From positions 2,480,001-2,544,000 of the forward strand of contig PZJY01000005.1 of assembly GCA_031472005.1 (NCBI GenBank): 64,000 nt of DNA, given 5' to 3'. This document shows, piece after piece, positions 23,636 to 34,623 of the stretch. The position numbers and the translations under genes were made by a program. Below the pieces are notes generated by a model. That model did no database searches. It was not told the origin of the DNA and was given only the letters and a program-made list of their open reading frames with translations. Each line of letters opens with the position of its first letter. Position 1 is the stretch's first letter. The DNA comes from Tetracladium setigerum. Its lineage: Eukaryota; Ascomycota; Leotiomycetes; Helotiales.

Positions 23636-24539
23636 AATACCTCCCTCTATCTGCTTGCTAGAGAGCAATGCAACTCGCGAGATGAACAGATTTAGGAACA
23701 AGGATTGAGATATGGAGATTTGAAAACAGAAGGATTCAGAAAAATGTCGTATTATATGGGAGGGGAAGATTAATTCAAAGAGGGGTGTGTGTGTTCTGTA
23801 GATTAATTATATCATGTAATCTTGAGAAGGGATAGATTGTTTAAATTGAGATGCCTCCAGGGCTTTTTACACTTCAATCTCTTTTTTGGTTGTTACAATT
23901 GTCGCTTCTTATTCTTGAAGCAACCAGGTGAGTATTGTGTCGGAGCTGTAGGAATGTATTTTTTTGGACTAATTAACTGATAACATGATTATTTGCGAAC
24001 GGACGAGTCTCCCATTGAGCGATGAAGTATAAATCCTTCTTCAATTGACTTCGACATTTGTGACCTCGCCCCCACAATGCGAAAATCTAGATTATGCACC
24101 CAATCTCCTCACTGCCCTGAGAAGAAGAAGGAAAAACGAGAGTGGATCATGCAGCGAAACTTTGCCATGGCAGCTTCTGAAATTTGAAGTCACGAGAGTC
24201 ACAGTTTGAAAAGGTAGGGGCAGCCAGACGTGATACAAACATCAAAGCATCATTGATCGAAAAGAATCGCATTGTGTGGCAGCTTACAACGTGTCCATTA
24301 AAAAAGCCATTCCATGTCATCAATCATCCATTCATCCACGCAAATCCAGATTCAAATGGCGTCACCAGCCAAATTCAAATGCTGCTCATCGAAGGGAATT
24401 CCATGCCAACTCCAACTCCAGATGCAATGCAAAGTAGGTATACCAGAGAAGAAGAACAGATGTCCGATCGGTGTCAAGGACACAATGAGCGCAGAAACAT
24501 CGTAAAAATTCTCATGCCCAGAGTGAAAAAGACCGAATC
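23636..24539. other. 3' flanks between two convergent genes
   Basis: AT-rich sequence. A 130-aa ORF on the plus strand (24184-24576) overlaps the last exon of the 444-aa gene in antisense and looks incidental. Confidence 0.45.
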
Positions 24540-26125
24540 TTACATCCAGTTCTTGTCCTTCTTTGGTTTGGGATAGCCGTGCATCTCCCTCAGGTTCTCC
24601 TTGACGGATCGGTTGTACTTCTTGCGACCCTGGGCAAGCTTCTCAGAGGTGGTTTTGACTTGCTATAAAGTGAGAGGGGATTTTAGTAGGTGCTGGTTGG
24701 TTTTGTATGAGAGCCAGTAAGAGGGAGGGGTGTGGGCAGTCCTTACAGTGTACTCGGAGAGCTCGCCTTGCGAAACGAATCCTTGATAACTTTTAAAACT
24801 AGGGGGTAATGGAAAGTTGACCATGGTTGTGGCAGATACACTGTCACCCATTCGCTTAGCGTAAGCAGCAGAAGCAGCCTCGTTCTGGAGTGGTTTTTCG
24901 ATGGCGACGTCGTATGCCTGGGTCGTTGAGTCAGCGATTGTAATTACAAAGAAAACAAATGACTGGAGAGGAAGGAGGAAGTAGAAAAGTAACTTACCAT
25001 TGCCTTTTTTTCGAGAGATTTATCGAGAATGATATTGTATGCCTGATTCGTTGGGTCAACGAGCATTATTACAAAGAAAATGAATGACGAAAAGAAGGGA
25101 GGGAAAGAACAAAATTAATTTACAAATACATCTTTGGGATCAGGCTTCTCTTGAGCATTGATGTTCTCGAACAACTGTTCACGTCGGGTCTCAGAGAACC
25201 TCATGTCAACGAAGCTACGGGTGTCGCTGTATGGATCGTACTCAGAATCAAGGAACTCAGCGTTTTGCTTGATATCCTTCTTGTTGCGTCTGTATGGATA
25301 GTGATGGTTTTGGTTGACGCCGCTCTCCTTGCTAACACCATTTGCCTTGTTGACACCATACTCATAGTTAACCATGTCGCCGACACCTTCGAATCGGGTA
25401 TGGTTTGGTCCGCCAAAGGCATTATGGCCGTCGACGAGTGCATCTGCCATGGCTTGTTCTTGCTCGGGGCTGGTGTATGTAGCGTGTTCGGCTTGTTCGA
25501 GGGGTTCATTGCGGTCTTGGATGTCAGTCATCTCAGCATTGATGCTCTCAGGGAGCTTGCCGGCGGAGAAGTGAGACTCGTCGAAGGTGTTGATGGACTG
25601 ACCGGCGCTGCTGAGAGAGGGAGAGTCATTGGCAGAGATCAAGCCGGATTGAGCGTTGCCATTGTTGACATCGGCGACGAAGCCTGCAGAGTTAGGGTTG
25701 TTGACAACGAGCTCCATAGCGTCAATACCAGTGGTATCAGTGCGAGAAGCAGGGGAAGAGGATCTGACTGCGCGGTCAAAAGGAACACAGGGAACAGATT
25801 TCATGTTTGCGATGTGATCATTTGCAATGGGCTTGACACGGATTGTTGGACCTCGAATGAGTGGATCAGCGAAACGAACGTGATCATGAACTCGCATGTC
25901 ATATGGGAATTCAGTAAATTCGTCACCACCTGCGTTCATATTTGCCAAGAAACCAGAAGCGAGTCTTTCGTATCTGTCCTTCTCACCAGAGAAGTGAGAT
26001 CTACCGCGAGGCTTGCCGTAGTTGGTGAGAGCTGCAAATCCTGGTCCGTGACGATTGCTGTAGGCTTCTTGGGTTAATTTCACCTGTTCTTGCTTCCACT
26101 TCGAGTAACTCTGCAAACCTCCCAT
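24540..26125 (-). CDS. Unknown 444-aa protein with a duplicated short exon
   Basis: Exons on the minus strand: 26125-25130, 25042-24998, 24917-24747 and 24662-24540. Introns are 87, 80 and 84 nt, and all phases are 0. The first exon (332 aa) is hydrophilic, with Asn/Ser-rich and acidic stretches (res 130-290). Its start is MGGLQSYSKWKQEQVKLTQEAYSNRHGPGF, here abbreviated as MGGLQ...GPGF. The last two exons form a basic helical tail (QVKTTSEKLAQGRKKYNRSV, then HGYPKPKKDKNWM). The 45-nt second exon starts with GCATAC exactly like the third, and the introns before both are similar. There is no signal peptide or membrane span. No family is recognised; a cytosolic or scaffold-type protein is a guess. 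Confidence 0.72.
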
Positions 26126-27499
26126 TGTGAAGATTTTGATTGACGTGGTTGTGGTGGTTCTGTTGTCGCCCTGTCAGTTTTGGTTGAGAAGTCGGAGCAC
26201 ATGAAGTTGACTTGAAGATCGAGGATCATTGAAGAGCTAGATCTGAATACAGGATATCGTATCATTCGTACTCGGATCAGATTATACTTAACAGCAGTTA
26301 AAGCCTTCCAAAACCCTATTCTTTGGACTTATTTGTGTCGCTAGCCTCTATTCGAAAGAGAGACATGTATCGTGCTGTCGATTAGAGAACGCCCCAAAGA
26401 CAACGTCGATTATGCTAGGACGACATGGAATACATGATTGGTAATTCTCAGCAGCACTCGCTAGTTTAATTTTCTTTATATAAAGTCATAAATAGATTGT
26501 AGTATTTCACCTTGTGAAGGTAGTTTCGTTGTTTCACATACTTCAATGCTCGCTTAAGAATTGTAAACAAAGATGACTAATCCCCCCTCCGGACTTTTCA
26601 ACCGAGACAACTTCACACTATTTATCTGTTGAAAGACGCTTTGAAGTAGGAGCTATCTGAAATGGATGAAACTATTTGTTTAAAAGCATGACCTTGTGAT
26701 TTCAAGGGAAAACAAGGAATGCGCAAAAAAAGGTGAAGAAATTCTAGTCGCTGATGGCCAGTCAGTCAGCTGACTCAATGAGTGCCGATCAGATTATCTT
26801 AACAAGCTTGTGAAAATTATTTACCGGGGTCAAGTATCACTATTCTGAAGATTGAAACCGCATTCGGTGACGTGAAATCACAGCACATGATGGTTTATCT
26901 CGGGTCACGAGTACCCAGAAATGTAAGTACCGCGAAATATAAGTCACAAGAAATCCAAACAAATCTGCCAAAAAAGACGCACAACGCAAGAAGAATGCCT
27001 TACAGTCTTAGTACTTCGCTTATTAGTGTGATTAAAAGCTCAGACATATGTCGGATATATGTGTTAATAGATGAGCAACCAGATTGGAAACCATCAAACC
27101 CAGATTTTCCAAGTTGGTTTGTACCTAGATTGCTGGTTTGTAACAATCCTACCGGACAAGTGGACTCTATTTTGTGGACTTGGTCGGAGGATTCTTGATA
27201 ATACAACCACTGCTAAATTCTAATTAAGTAGTGTTTGAAATGCCGAGGCCATTTATACTGGTGAGACTAGACATTGATTCCAGTTTCAGCTGAAAGCTTG
27301 CCATTGACTTTCGAGAGTGCTGTTGAAGTTCTGTCAATCGTAATAAGTACAAGCTTAATTGGTGAAATAAACATTCATTTAAGCCTGAGCTCACAAACAA
27401 CACAATACTTGAGACTAGTCAAAGAAACAGAAGAACAGAAATTACAATTTTCATGTTATGAAACTGATTCGACTTTTCCCCCTTGGGTAAATATTGTGT
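26126..27499. other. Gene-free stretch
   Basis: AT-rich flanks with no supported ORF. It includes TGACTCA at 26771-26777 within a GTCAGTCAGCTGACTCA dyad, and the 3' end of the pantothenate synthetase gene. Confidence 0.45.
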
Positions 27500-28639
27500 C
27501 TAATATACAGGTTTTAGGATGATATTGTCAATCAACCTCACAGCTGGTCCACCAGCTTCTCCAAGATCCTCATCCGGTTGTGCGGATTCCACAGGGAAGA
27601 ATTTGATGGCACCGCTAATTATCGCACCTTTTGTTGGGTCCACCTTTTCAAGTTCCACCATGGTCTGTGGATCCGAGAGGGAGATGTAGTCCACCTCATA
27701 CTTGACTCCTTCTTCAGGCCTCAACTGATGTTGTTCCATTAACAGGAGCTTTATCAATTCCATGGCCGGTCCCAGAATATCTTCCCTTGATCGGCAACCA
27801 CCAGAGTACGACCTCTCGGCCAGCTTCAATGCCATTGAAAGTACTGGAGCAACCTTTCGTCTCCTTGCACCCAAGTAAACATTTCTTGAACTCATGGCCA
27901 GCCCATCCTTTTCGCGTTGTGTCTCCCCAATGACCACCTCAGTATCCATACAAAAATCCTTGACCATTTTCCTGATCACCACCGTTTGTTGTACATCCTT
28001 TTGTCCAAAATAAACCTTTTCGGGAGCCACAATATTGAATAACTTCATGCACACCGTAGCAACTCCCCTGAAAAAGGTTGGGCGACTCGCACCCTCCAAC
28101 ACCTCTCCCACGGGTGTGATTGTCACAAAGCTCCCTTTCGCATCCACCTCCTGTCCAGGCTTGCCACTTGGATAGACCACATCAGTAGTGGGCGCAAATA
28201 CGGCTGAGATCTTGCCCATATTTCCACCATTATCTGCAAGCTCTCTATCCAAATCCCTCAGCATAGCTACATCCTTTTCCCATGTTTTTGGATAGCTGTC
28301 TAAATCTTCATGCACTCCGAACTGAGCAGGATTAACGTAAATGCTGACCACCACATTCGAATTCTCCTCTGCGGCTTTGCGGATCAAGGAGAGGTGGCCT
28401 TCATGCAGCGCACCCATCGTTGGGACCAGTCCAACAGAACGGTAGTCTTGGAGTTGTTTTCGGCGCCATTGGCGGAGGCCAGGAACGTCCCGGAAGACTT
28501 TGATGGTTGTATTTGGTATTACTGGCGTTCGTATACGTGCGCAAAGGAAGGAGGTTGTTGAAAACGATCGTGAAGCCTTCGCTGGCTGTAGGAGACTTGC
28601 CCTCAACAAGGGAAGAGACTTGGTGGTTTGGAAGTTCAT
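27500..28639 (-). CDS. PAN6: Pantoate-beta-alanine ligase (pantothenate synthetase)
   Basis: Intronless, 379 aa. It joins pantoate and beta-alanine with ATP to form pantothenate, the last step before CoA synthesis. Motifs of the nucleotidyltransferase-like fold: the HIGH-type VPTMGALHEGHLSLIRKA (res 72-89, HEGH 79-82), VSIYVNPAQFG, KVYFGQKDVQQTVVIRKMV and the KMSKS-equivalent DGLAMSSRNVYL. The extra N-terminal 40 residues (MNFQTTKSLPLLRASLL..., Arg/Ser/Leu-rich, no acid residues) look like a mitochondrial presequence. Compared with bacterial PanC it has insertions around res 125-140 and 155-170 (NGGNMGKIS, GKPGQEVDAKG). Divergent from the Dbp7 gene with a 353-bp gap. Confidence 0.95.
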   Translation of the reverse strand: MNFQTTKSLPLLRASLLQPAKASRSFSTTSFLCARIRTPVIPNTTIKVFRDVPGLRQWRRKQLQDYRSVGLVPTMGALHEGHLSLIRKAAEENSNVVVSIYVNPAQFGVHEDLDSYPKTWEKDVAMLRDLDRELADNGGNMGKISAVFAPTTDVVYPSGKPGQEVDAKGSFVTITPVGEVLEGASRPTFFRGVATVCMKLFNIVAPEKVYFGQKDVQQTVVIRKMVKDFCMDTEVVIGETQREKDGLAMSSRNVYLGARRRKVAPVLSMALKLAERSYSGGCRSREDILGPAMELIKLLLMEQHQLRPEEGVKYEVDYISLSDPQTMVELEKVDPTKGAIISGAIKFFPVESAQPDEDLGEAGGPAVRLIDNIILKPVY

Positions 28640-28992
28640 ATTGCTGGATTATTTTTGATGAAATTTGCAGATGATCTGGTGTATGAGATGCGACAGAGTA
28701 ACAAGTTCCCGTTCACGGGCCATGTTGAGACAAAAGGAAGGGAGTCATGCTGTGATGGGATATTCGGTGTAATTAGAAGCACGAGTTGGCGACGACGAAC
28801 TTTCTTGTCCTGGAGTCTTGACAGCCCAGCTTGCGAAAAAGGCTACTCTCCATCCAGTTAGACCTCCCGCTTTTGGCGGGGTTCGGACGGGGACCGTGCC
28901 CAAATATTTTCTGATATCGAAACTTCGGTTTTCCAAGATCAAGAAGTTTCAAACAATTCCAAGCTCCAAAACACAACCACAACGACGAAAAA
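28640..28992. other. Divergent promoter region, PAN6 / DBP7
   Basis: 353 bp shared by two divergent housekeeping genes. I see no palindromic or repeated element in it. Confidence 0.5.
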
Positions 28993-31672
28993 ATGGCGGA
29001 CGATGGCATGCTGATGAACTTCGACCTTGGGGACGCACCTCTTCTACCCAAACAAAAGTTTCAAGGAGGGCATTGGAAAGACCGATTAGCAGCAAAAAAA
29101 ATCCAAAAGTCGAGAACCACGAAACACCTGAACCCTCCTCCCGCACGAGAAATATTTAAACCTGGGCGACACGATGTCGAAGTAGAGGAATATATAGGAA
29201 CGGGCGCAAACTCGAGAGCGCCGAAGAGACAGCGGGTCGATCATGATGCCGGACGAAATTCGAACACTGCAGCAGTGATTTCAGGGAAGCTCCCTCCTGG
29301 CAGTATAAACACCACTACCTCTCGAACCACGACCTTTCAAGATGATACAAGATCTAAATTTGTGTCGGGAAAATTGCCGCCTGGGAGTATCAACATGGGC
29401 CAGAAGAGAGCCATAACATTCGAGGACGAGACAAGACCGGCAGTCATTTCTGGCAAGCTGCCTTCTGGGAGCATAAGCAATGGCCCATCGAAGAGCACCA
29501 AATTTCAGGAAGATACGAGACCAGCTTTTGTATCTGGGAAATTGCCGCCTGGAAGCATCAATACGAGCCAAAAGCGGGCAATTACCTTTGACGACGAGCC
29601 GAGACAGGCAGTGACCTCGGGGAAGCTACCTGCAGGGAGCATCAGTAGTGGACCGCGGCAGCCAGGTGGAAAACCTCAAATTATATCGTCACTTTTCACA
29701 TTCAACCCGTCTTCGAAAAACAAGTTTGAGGAACCAGAGGAAGAAGCAGAGCCTGTAAAACCTCCAATGCTCCTCTTACAGCAGAAATGGAAACTTTCAT
29801 AAATCTCGGTCTCTCAAATAGAATGGCAGCTCATTTGTCTACGAAATTAGATATGAAAGCCCCTACAGCAATTCAGAAAGCATCGATACCCCAGATGATT
29901 AAGGACGACAGCGACGCATTTATACAAGCAGAAACTGGTTCTGGAAAGACGCTGGCATACCTTCTACCTATTGTGGAGCGAATACTGGCGATGAGTGATG
30001 GAGGAGTAAAGGTGCAGCGAGACTCTGGACTTTTTGCAATTGTCCTTGCACCAACTCGAGAATTGTGTAAACAAATCGCTACTGTACTCGAAAAGATCTT
30101 GAGATGTGCTCCTTGGATTGTTGGAACAACCGTCATCGGAGGAGAAAGTAAACAGTCAGAGAAAGCTCGGCTCCGAAAGGGTGTCAATATCTTGATTGCG
30201 ACACCCGGAAGACTGAGCGATCATCTTGACAACACGGAAGTCTTGAAAGTAAACACAGTCAGGTGGTTAGTCTTGGATGAAGGTGATCGATTGATGGAAC
30301 TGGGTTTTGAAGACGAGATCAAGGCTATTGTCGACAGAATTAGACGACGTGCTTTGACTGTCGACATCGCAAACAAAACTGGTCTAAAAGCATTGCCAAA
30401 CCGAAGGGTAACAATTCTTTGCTCGGCAACAATGAAGATGAATGTACAGAGACTGGGAGAAATCAGTCTGGAAGATGCCGTTCACATTGTTGCAGACCCT
30501 TCAGACGAGGAAATCGCGAGAGCCAAGGCTGACGGAACTGAAGCCGATGACAGAGTATTCTCAGCACCGGCGCAGCTCAAGCAAGCATATGCCGTTGTGC
30601 CTGCAAAGTTACGTCTGGTCACTCTCGCTGCAATCCTGAAGCGTGCCTTTGCACGAAGAGGGTCAGTGATGAAGTCTATTGTCTTCATTTCTTGTGCCGA
30701 CTCGGTCGATTTCCACTTCTCGCTCCTTAGCCGTTCTCTGGAAACGCCAACGGAGGGAGGAGAGGACGCCCCAAAACCAGCTTTGCCCGATCTCAAGAAA
30801 AATGATCTGACCAAGGAAACCGTCGCTCATGCTACAGCCATTTCAAGCGAGTCAAATTCCGTCGTACTTCACAAGTTGCACGGATCTCTCCCCAAAACAT
30901 TCGCTCAGCAACCCTCAAAGCATTCACCGAGTCTTTGGAACCAGCAGTCTTAATTTGTACCGATGTGGCATCTCGAGGTCTTGATCTTCCAAATGTGGAC
31001 TATGTTATTGAATATGATCCACCATTTAGCGCAGAGGATCATTTGCACAGAGTTGGACGGACAGCAAGAGCAGGCAAGGATGGTAGAGCCTTGATTTTCT
31101 TGCTCCCAGGAGAAGAGGAGGAATATGTGTCAATTCTCGCATCTGGTTACCGCGAAGGGAAGAAGGCATTGGTACATAACACAGCGGAAGACTTGCTACG
31201 AAAGGGATTCGGAGGAACTGGTAGAGAGTGGGAAGACCGTGCAACAGAATGGCAACTTGAGATTGAACGATGGACTCTGGAGTCACCAAAGTACCTAGAG
31301 ATGGCGCGTCGTGGTTACCAAAGTCATATCCGTGCTTACGCTACCCACGTTGCGAATGAAAGGCATATTTTTAATATGCAAACTCTTCATTTGGGACATT
31401 TGGCGAAGGCATTTGGCCTCCGAGACAAACCCGGAAGCATCAAGGTTCCTGGTTTGAGGCCAGCGAAGATGACGAAGGCAGATAGGAGTGTGGCAGCAAG
31501 GAAGGCCAAGAGAGGAGAGGTGGAAGACAAGGCTCCTGAGGGAGAGAGGGTTAGGAAGCAGAAGAAATTGGAGATGGACCTGCCAAGCGTGAATGGGGAT
31601 GATGCGGCGAAGCGTATGAAGAAGAAGATGCAGGAACACATGTCAAGTGCCAACGAGTTCAATATCGGTTGA
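28993..31672 (+). CDS. DBP7: ATP-dependent RNA helicase Dbp7 (two apparent frameshifts)
   Basis: 893 aa if two bases are restored. Three frames are collinear. Frame 1 runs 28993 to about 29757, frame 2 to about 30890 and frame 3 to 31672. The first break is at AAAA 29757-29760 (one more A gives EPVKTSNAPLTAEMETF). The second is at CCCC 30890-30893 (one more C gives GSLPQNIRSATLKAF). Helicase motifs follow in order: TAIQKASIP, AETGSGKT, PTRELCKQ, ATPGRLSDHL, LDEGDRLMELGFE (the Dbp7-typical DEGD), CSATMKM, TDVASRGLDLP and HRVGRTARAGKDG. The C-terminal KAFGLRDKPGSI and basic tail are family-like. Dbp7 acts in 60S subunit assembly in the nucleolus. The N-terminal extension carries five 28-residue repeats. 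I read the breaks as sequence errors. Confidence 0.93.
29281..29700 (+). repeat. Five 84-bp coding repeats in DBP7 (28 residues each)
   Basis: The motif SGKLP-x-GSI starts at residues 97, 125, 153, 181 and 209, exactly 28 residues (84 bp) apart: 29281, 29365, 29449, 29533 and 29617. Linkers alternate between QKRAITF-(E/D)-DE-xR and related (T/K)FQ-(D/E)-DTR forms. Copies 2 and 4 are most alike, hinting at duplication of a two-unit block. Confidence 0.9.
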
Positions 31673-31965
31673 AGTTGGATACAAATAGACGTTTAGAAAA
31701 TACCAAAGCGCTTTATACCCTTTTGCACTGGATTTTTGTGTGTCCTGAACTGGCCGATAGCCTATCCGGGCCCAGCTGAAGTCTTTCGTTTCCAGTGTTA
31801 ATCTTAGAATTACTTACTACCTACCTCCAAACTTCAGAGGCATGAAAATGATTCTATTGAAGCAATAAGCAGTTTCTAATGGTCTGGGAAATTTGAATTT
31901 TTCATATTATTATTTAGGGATTTGATAGCCTAGATGAAATACACACTACAGGGTATCTCTTTGGA

Positions 31966-34002
31966 ATGGGCTCCCAACAAAATATGCCGGTTGGCGAAGC
32001 TCAAAGTTTGTACGATGCCTCCCTCCAACAGAAAGCAAAGCGCAACGAGGAGCGATTAAAAACGTTTAACCGAAGGATGACTGAACGTGCTGCTTTCGCG
32101 GAGAGGAGGAGGAGGCGAAACATTGAGTTGAGAACAATTGAACGCCAAAAACGCGAGGAATACGATGTTAAATCATTAGCGGCTAGTACTATGGTATCTG
32201 ACATCTCAAATCAATCACATTTATCTTTGACGGGTACATCGATTCCAACATCAGGACCCCCCAGCAAACCAGAGGCTTGTAACAACGCCTTTTCCAGGTT
32301 GATGATGGGTAGCTCCTCCAAAGTATGGAATCATCGCAACGCACAGCCCATCAAATTCGAACATCACATCTCGCTGTCTAAAAAAGCACTGAAAGCAACA
32401 AGAACGCACTACCATCCGATGGGTGACAGAGAATATGCCCGCTATGTGATCGATGAAATCAAAGCCATCATGCAGGCTGAGCTCATCCCCCAGACCCATC
32501 CAAAATCTCTCTTCCAAACTCGAGTCAACGCAATGAATACACCTCTAGGGCTAGCCACAGATATTACGTACACTGTCGGGCTGATTGCTGGGGAAGTTCG
32601 AAAGAGCGAGATACCCCATTTCTTGATAAATTGTTTGTCTAATATAGCGGAGGGGTTTTCCGGGTCAGAGGTTAAAAGGATGTCAAGGGAGAGACAATTT
32701 TTGCACACTTTGCAGCAATTACGACGTGATCCGGTTGTGCCATGGAAAGGCGATACTTGGAATGGCCTCGATGAGGTTTTGAGAGTTTTGAACGACAGCG
32801 GACCCGTCGACTTTCGTAGGGTTTTCGCAAATGTTGGAGATAGGCTCAACGGATATGACAAATTGGCTTCGGTATCAATTATCAAGGTCATTCGCAGAGA
32901 CATTTTAGACTACGTAAATCACGAGTCCTGTTTCGAAACGAGGTATGACGCTTTGAATGTGCTGGCGGATATCGGGGTCGGGTTTCTACAAAGATCTCTC
33001 AGTTATCCAAGATCTGAGGCAACGCTTCTGGTAGAGACGCTTTGTAGCTCACTTGCAAAAATTGGCCAGACACTTACCGTCCACGAAATTGAAGAAATCG
33101 TTGAAGAGTTTCGCATGGATGAAGTTTTTGATGATGCAAGCCACTCCAACTCGTTCGATCATCTATTGAACCCCAACACCACCAGACCAATTCTCGCTCA
33201 GGAATACGGTGATTCCCACGAGCTGCGAACTACGATTGAAAACTCGTTACGGAACAGATCTACCAAGACGATTTCCGGATATTGTGAGAGTTCCCTTGCC
33301 ATGAAGCTCTTCTTTCTGAGATGGAAATCTTTGGATCTAGAGTATAATTGGAAGTCTTCCAAGAACAATCTGAATGCACTCCTTGAGATTCTTGTCGACA
33401 CTTCGGCGCCCATTTTACCTGGAGAATATCTCCAAAAACTCAACAAAAACTTCACGCATAATTTTACATACTCTGATGCAGGGACTCTCCAAGAATCGGT
33501 AGATCGCACCATCCATCAAATTTCAAGACGGTCATCCAGCAAAGCGACTGTCGAGTCGAGGATGAATGGACTCAAAATTCTGACGAAGATTGGACTTCAC
33601 TTGGTCGAGTGGCTTGACCCGTCAAGCCCTTCCTGGAAAACGAGAGTATTTCAAGATCAGATCACGGAAGACAATCTCACAGATGCAATGCGATATATCT
33701 GCCATTCTTTGGTAAAAGACCACCGGGCAACATTACTGTCGGACGACCAATTGATGGGCGACCTCACTGCGTTGAATACTCGACGCTTACGATTACCGGA
33801 AGCTATGCTGGGCTTAGATGCCACTTTGGATATGATTAATAAGATGGAAGATTTACAAGGTGACGCTAGACCGAGTGCAGTGCAGAAGAAACGAAAGGCA
33901 GGCGATGGTGACTTCAAGGACTCAACACCCGCTAAGAGATTTGCGGTTTCACGACCACCACCTGAAAGGATATATCCGATGATTGATTTATCGGAGGATT
34001 AG
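31966..34002 (+). CDS. Unknown 678-aa protein with a basic coiled N-terminus and a C-terminal SIM-like motif
   Basis: A single long exon. Residues 20-70 are a highly charged helix rich in Arg/Glu (ERLKTFNRRMTERAAFAERR). Residues 120-620 are predicted mostly helical by eye and show no repeat that I recognise. The C-terminus has a KKRK cluster (possible nuclear localisation signal) and ends in YPMIDLSED. Its hydrophobic core and acidic flank fit a SUMO-interaction motif. There is no signal peptide or membrane span. The first ATG (MGSQQNMPVGEAQSLYDASL) is taken as the start; it is preceded by stops in frame. It lies downstream of DBP7 on the same strand with a 293-bp gap. No family is recognised. 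A nuclear role is suggested only by the two motifs. Confidence 0.75.
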   Translation: MGSQQNMPVGEAQSLYDASLQQKAKRNEERLKTFNRRMTERAAFAERRRRRNIELRTIERQKREEYDVKSLAASTMVSDISNQSHLSLTGTSIPTSGPPSKPEACNNAFSRLMMGSSSKVWNHRNAQPIKFEHHISLSKKALKATRTHYHPMGDREYARYVIDEIKAIMQAELIPQTHPKSLFQTRVNAMNTPLGLATDITYTVGLIAGEVRKSEIPHFLINCLSNIAEGFSGSEVKRMSRERQFLHTLQQLRRDPVVPWKGDTWNGLDEVLRVLNDSGPVDFRRVFANVGDRLNGYDKLASVSIIKVIRRDILDYVNHESCFETRYDALNVLADIGVGFLQRSLSYPRSEATLLVETLCSSLAKIGQTLTVHEIEEIVEEFRMDEVFDDASHSNSFDHLLNPNTTRPILAQEYGDSHELRTTIENSLRNRSTKTISGYCESSLAMKLFFLRWKSLDLEYNWKSSKNNLNALLEILVDTSAPILPGEYLQKLNKNFTHNFTYSDAGTLQESVDRTIHQISRRSSSKATVESRMNGLKILTKIGLHLVEWLDPSSPSWKTRVFQDQITEDNLTDAMRYICHSLVKDHRATLLSDDQLMGDLTALNTRRLRLPEAMLGLDATLDMINKMEDLQGDARPSAVQKKRKAGDGDFKDSTPAKRFAVSRPPPERIYPMIDLSED

Positions 34003-34445
34003 TTTTAAAGGCAGGGGCATAAATACAATCTTTCATGTGGTAATAGGCTATAATGGCGTATTTGCGCGTTTTGGTGGTGGTTGGAGAGGTGTATCATTTA
34101 TGGCTTACTTGACGGCGCTATATGTAGTATCGGCCACACCCGCCTTAGAAATTTTCTTATTAACAGAATACTTCAACTTATATCTACTTAAATCTAAAAT
34201 AAAAATAGAGAATCACGAATTAAAGCGGGAGTTTTGAAAGTGATTTAATATCGACCTTTTAATTCTTATGAAAAAAAAAAAAAAGAATTGAAGAATTAAA
34301 TTCTATATTCACTTCCACGCTATCACAAGTTCTAAAACGCGCCAAACTTTTATTGAAAAGGCTTGGCGCCGAGGGCCTTTTCCACCGCCTTCGCATGCCC
34401 CCTCCGCTTTTCGCACCTTCTGCCCTTAATACTCCTCAAAACTCG

Positions 34446-34495
34446 CAAAACATCATCAAAAACATCATCAAAAACATCATCAAAAACATAAAAAA
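34446..34495. repeat. 12-bp tandem repeat (AAAAACATCATC type)
   Basis: About three and a half copies lie directly downstream of the tRNA-Arg gene. The last copy merges with the A run that forms the tRNA terminator. Confidence 0.8.
34490..34495 (-). terminator. RNA polymerase III terminator of tRNA-Arg
   Basis: Six T on the minus strand, 22 nt past the tRNA 3' end, as expected for Pol III termination. Confidence 0.75.
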
Positions 34496-34517
34496 TTAAA
34501 TTCGCCTGATGGCGAAT

Positions 34518-34623
34518 CGACTAGCAAGGGACTCGAACCCTCAACCTCGGTCTTACTGATTGATCTCTAAGTATTCAAAGATATCGATAGGAGGACCACG
34601 CGCTACCATTGCGCCAACCAGCC
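34518..34623 (-). tRNA. tRNA-Arg (anticodon CCU) with a 34-nt intron
   Basis: The cloverleaf folds by hand. The acceptor GGCTGGT pairs with GCTAGTC (C-G and G-U pairs allowed), discriminator G. The D arm is GCGC-AATGGTA-GCGC, the anticodon stem TGGTC/GACCG, the variable loop AGGTT and the T arm GAGGG-TTCGAGT-CCCTT. The anticodon loop is C-T-CCT-A, then the intron (34554-34587), then A. So the intron sits between positions 37 and 38, the normal place for eukaryotic tRNA introns. CCU reads the AGG codon. The internal B box GGTTCGAGTCC is intact, and a T6 run follows. Confidence 0.93.

Larger units (their letters stand above)
34003..34517. other. AT-rich 3' flank with a 12-bp tandem repeat next to the tRNA
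   Basis: 3' flank of the 678-aa gene. It includes a 13-base A run (about 34270-34283), a (CATCATCAAAAA)-type repeat at 34446-34495, and the tRNA terminator. Confidence 0.55.

Noticed and set aside
10250..24000. Secondary-metabolite cluster around the FAD monooxygenase, aldo-keto reductase and aldehyde dehydrogenase
   Set aside because: No backbone synthase, transporter or pathway regulator lies between them, and housekeeping ESF2 interrupts the group.
25151..26077. 308-aa plus-strand ORF
   Set aside because: Antisense to the 444-aa gene. The minus strand has consistent splicing and the better composition.
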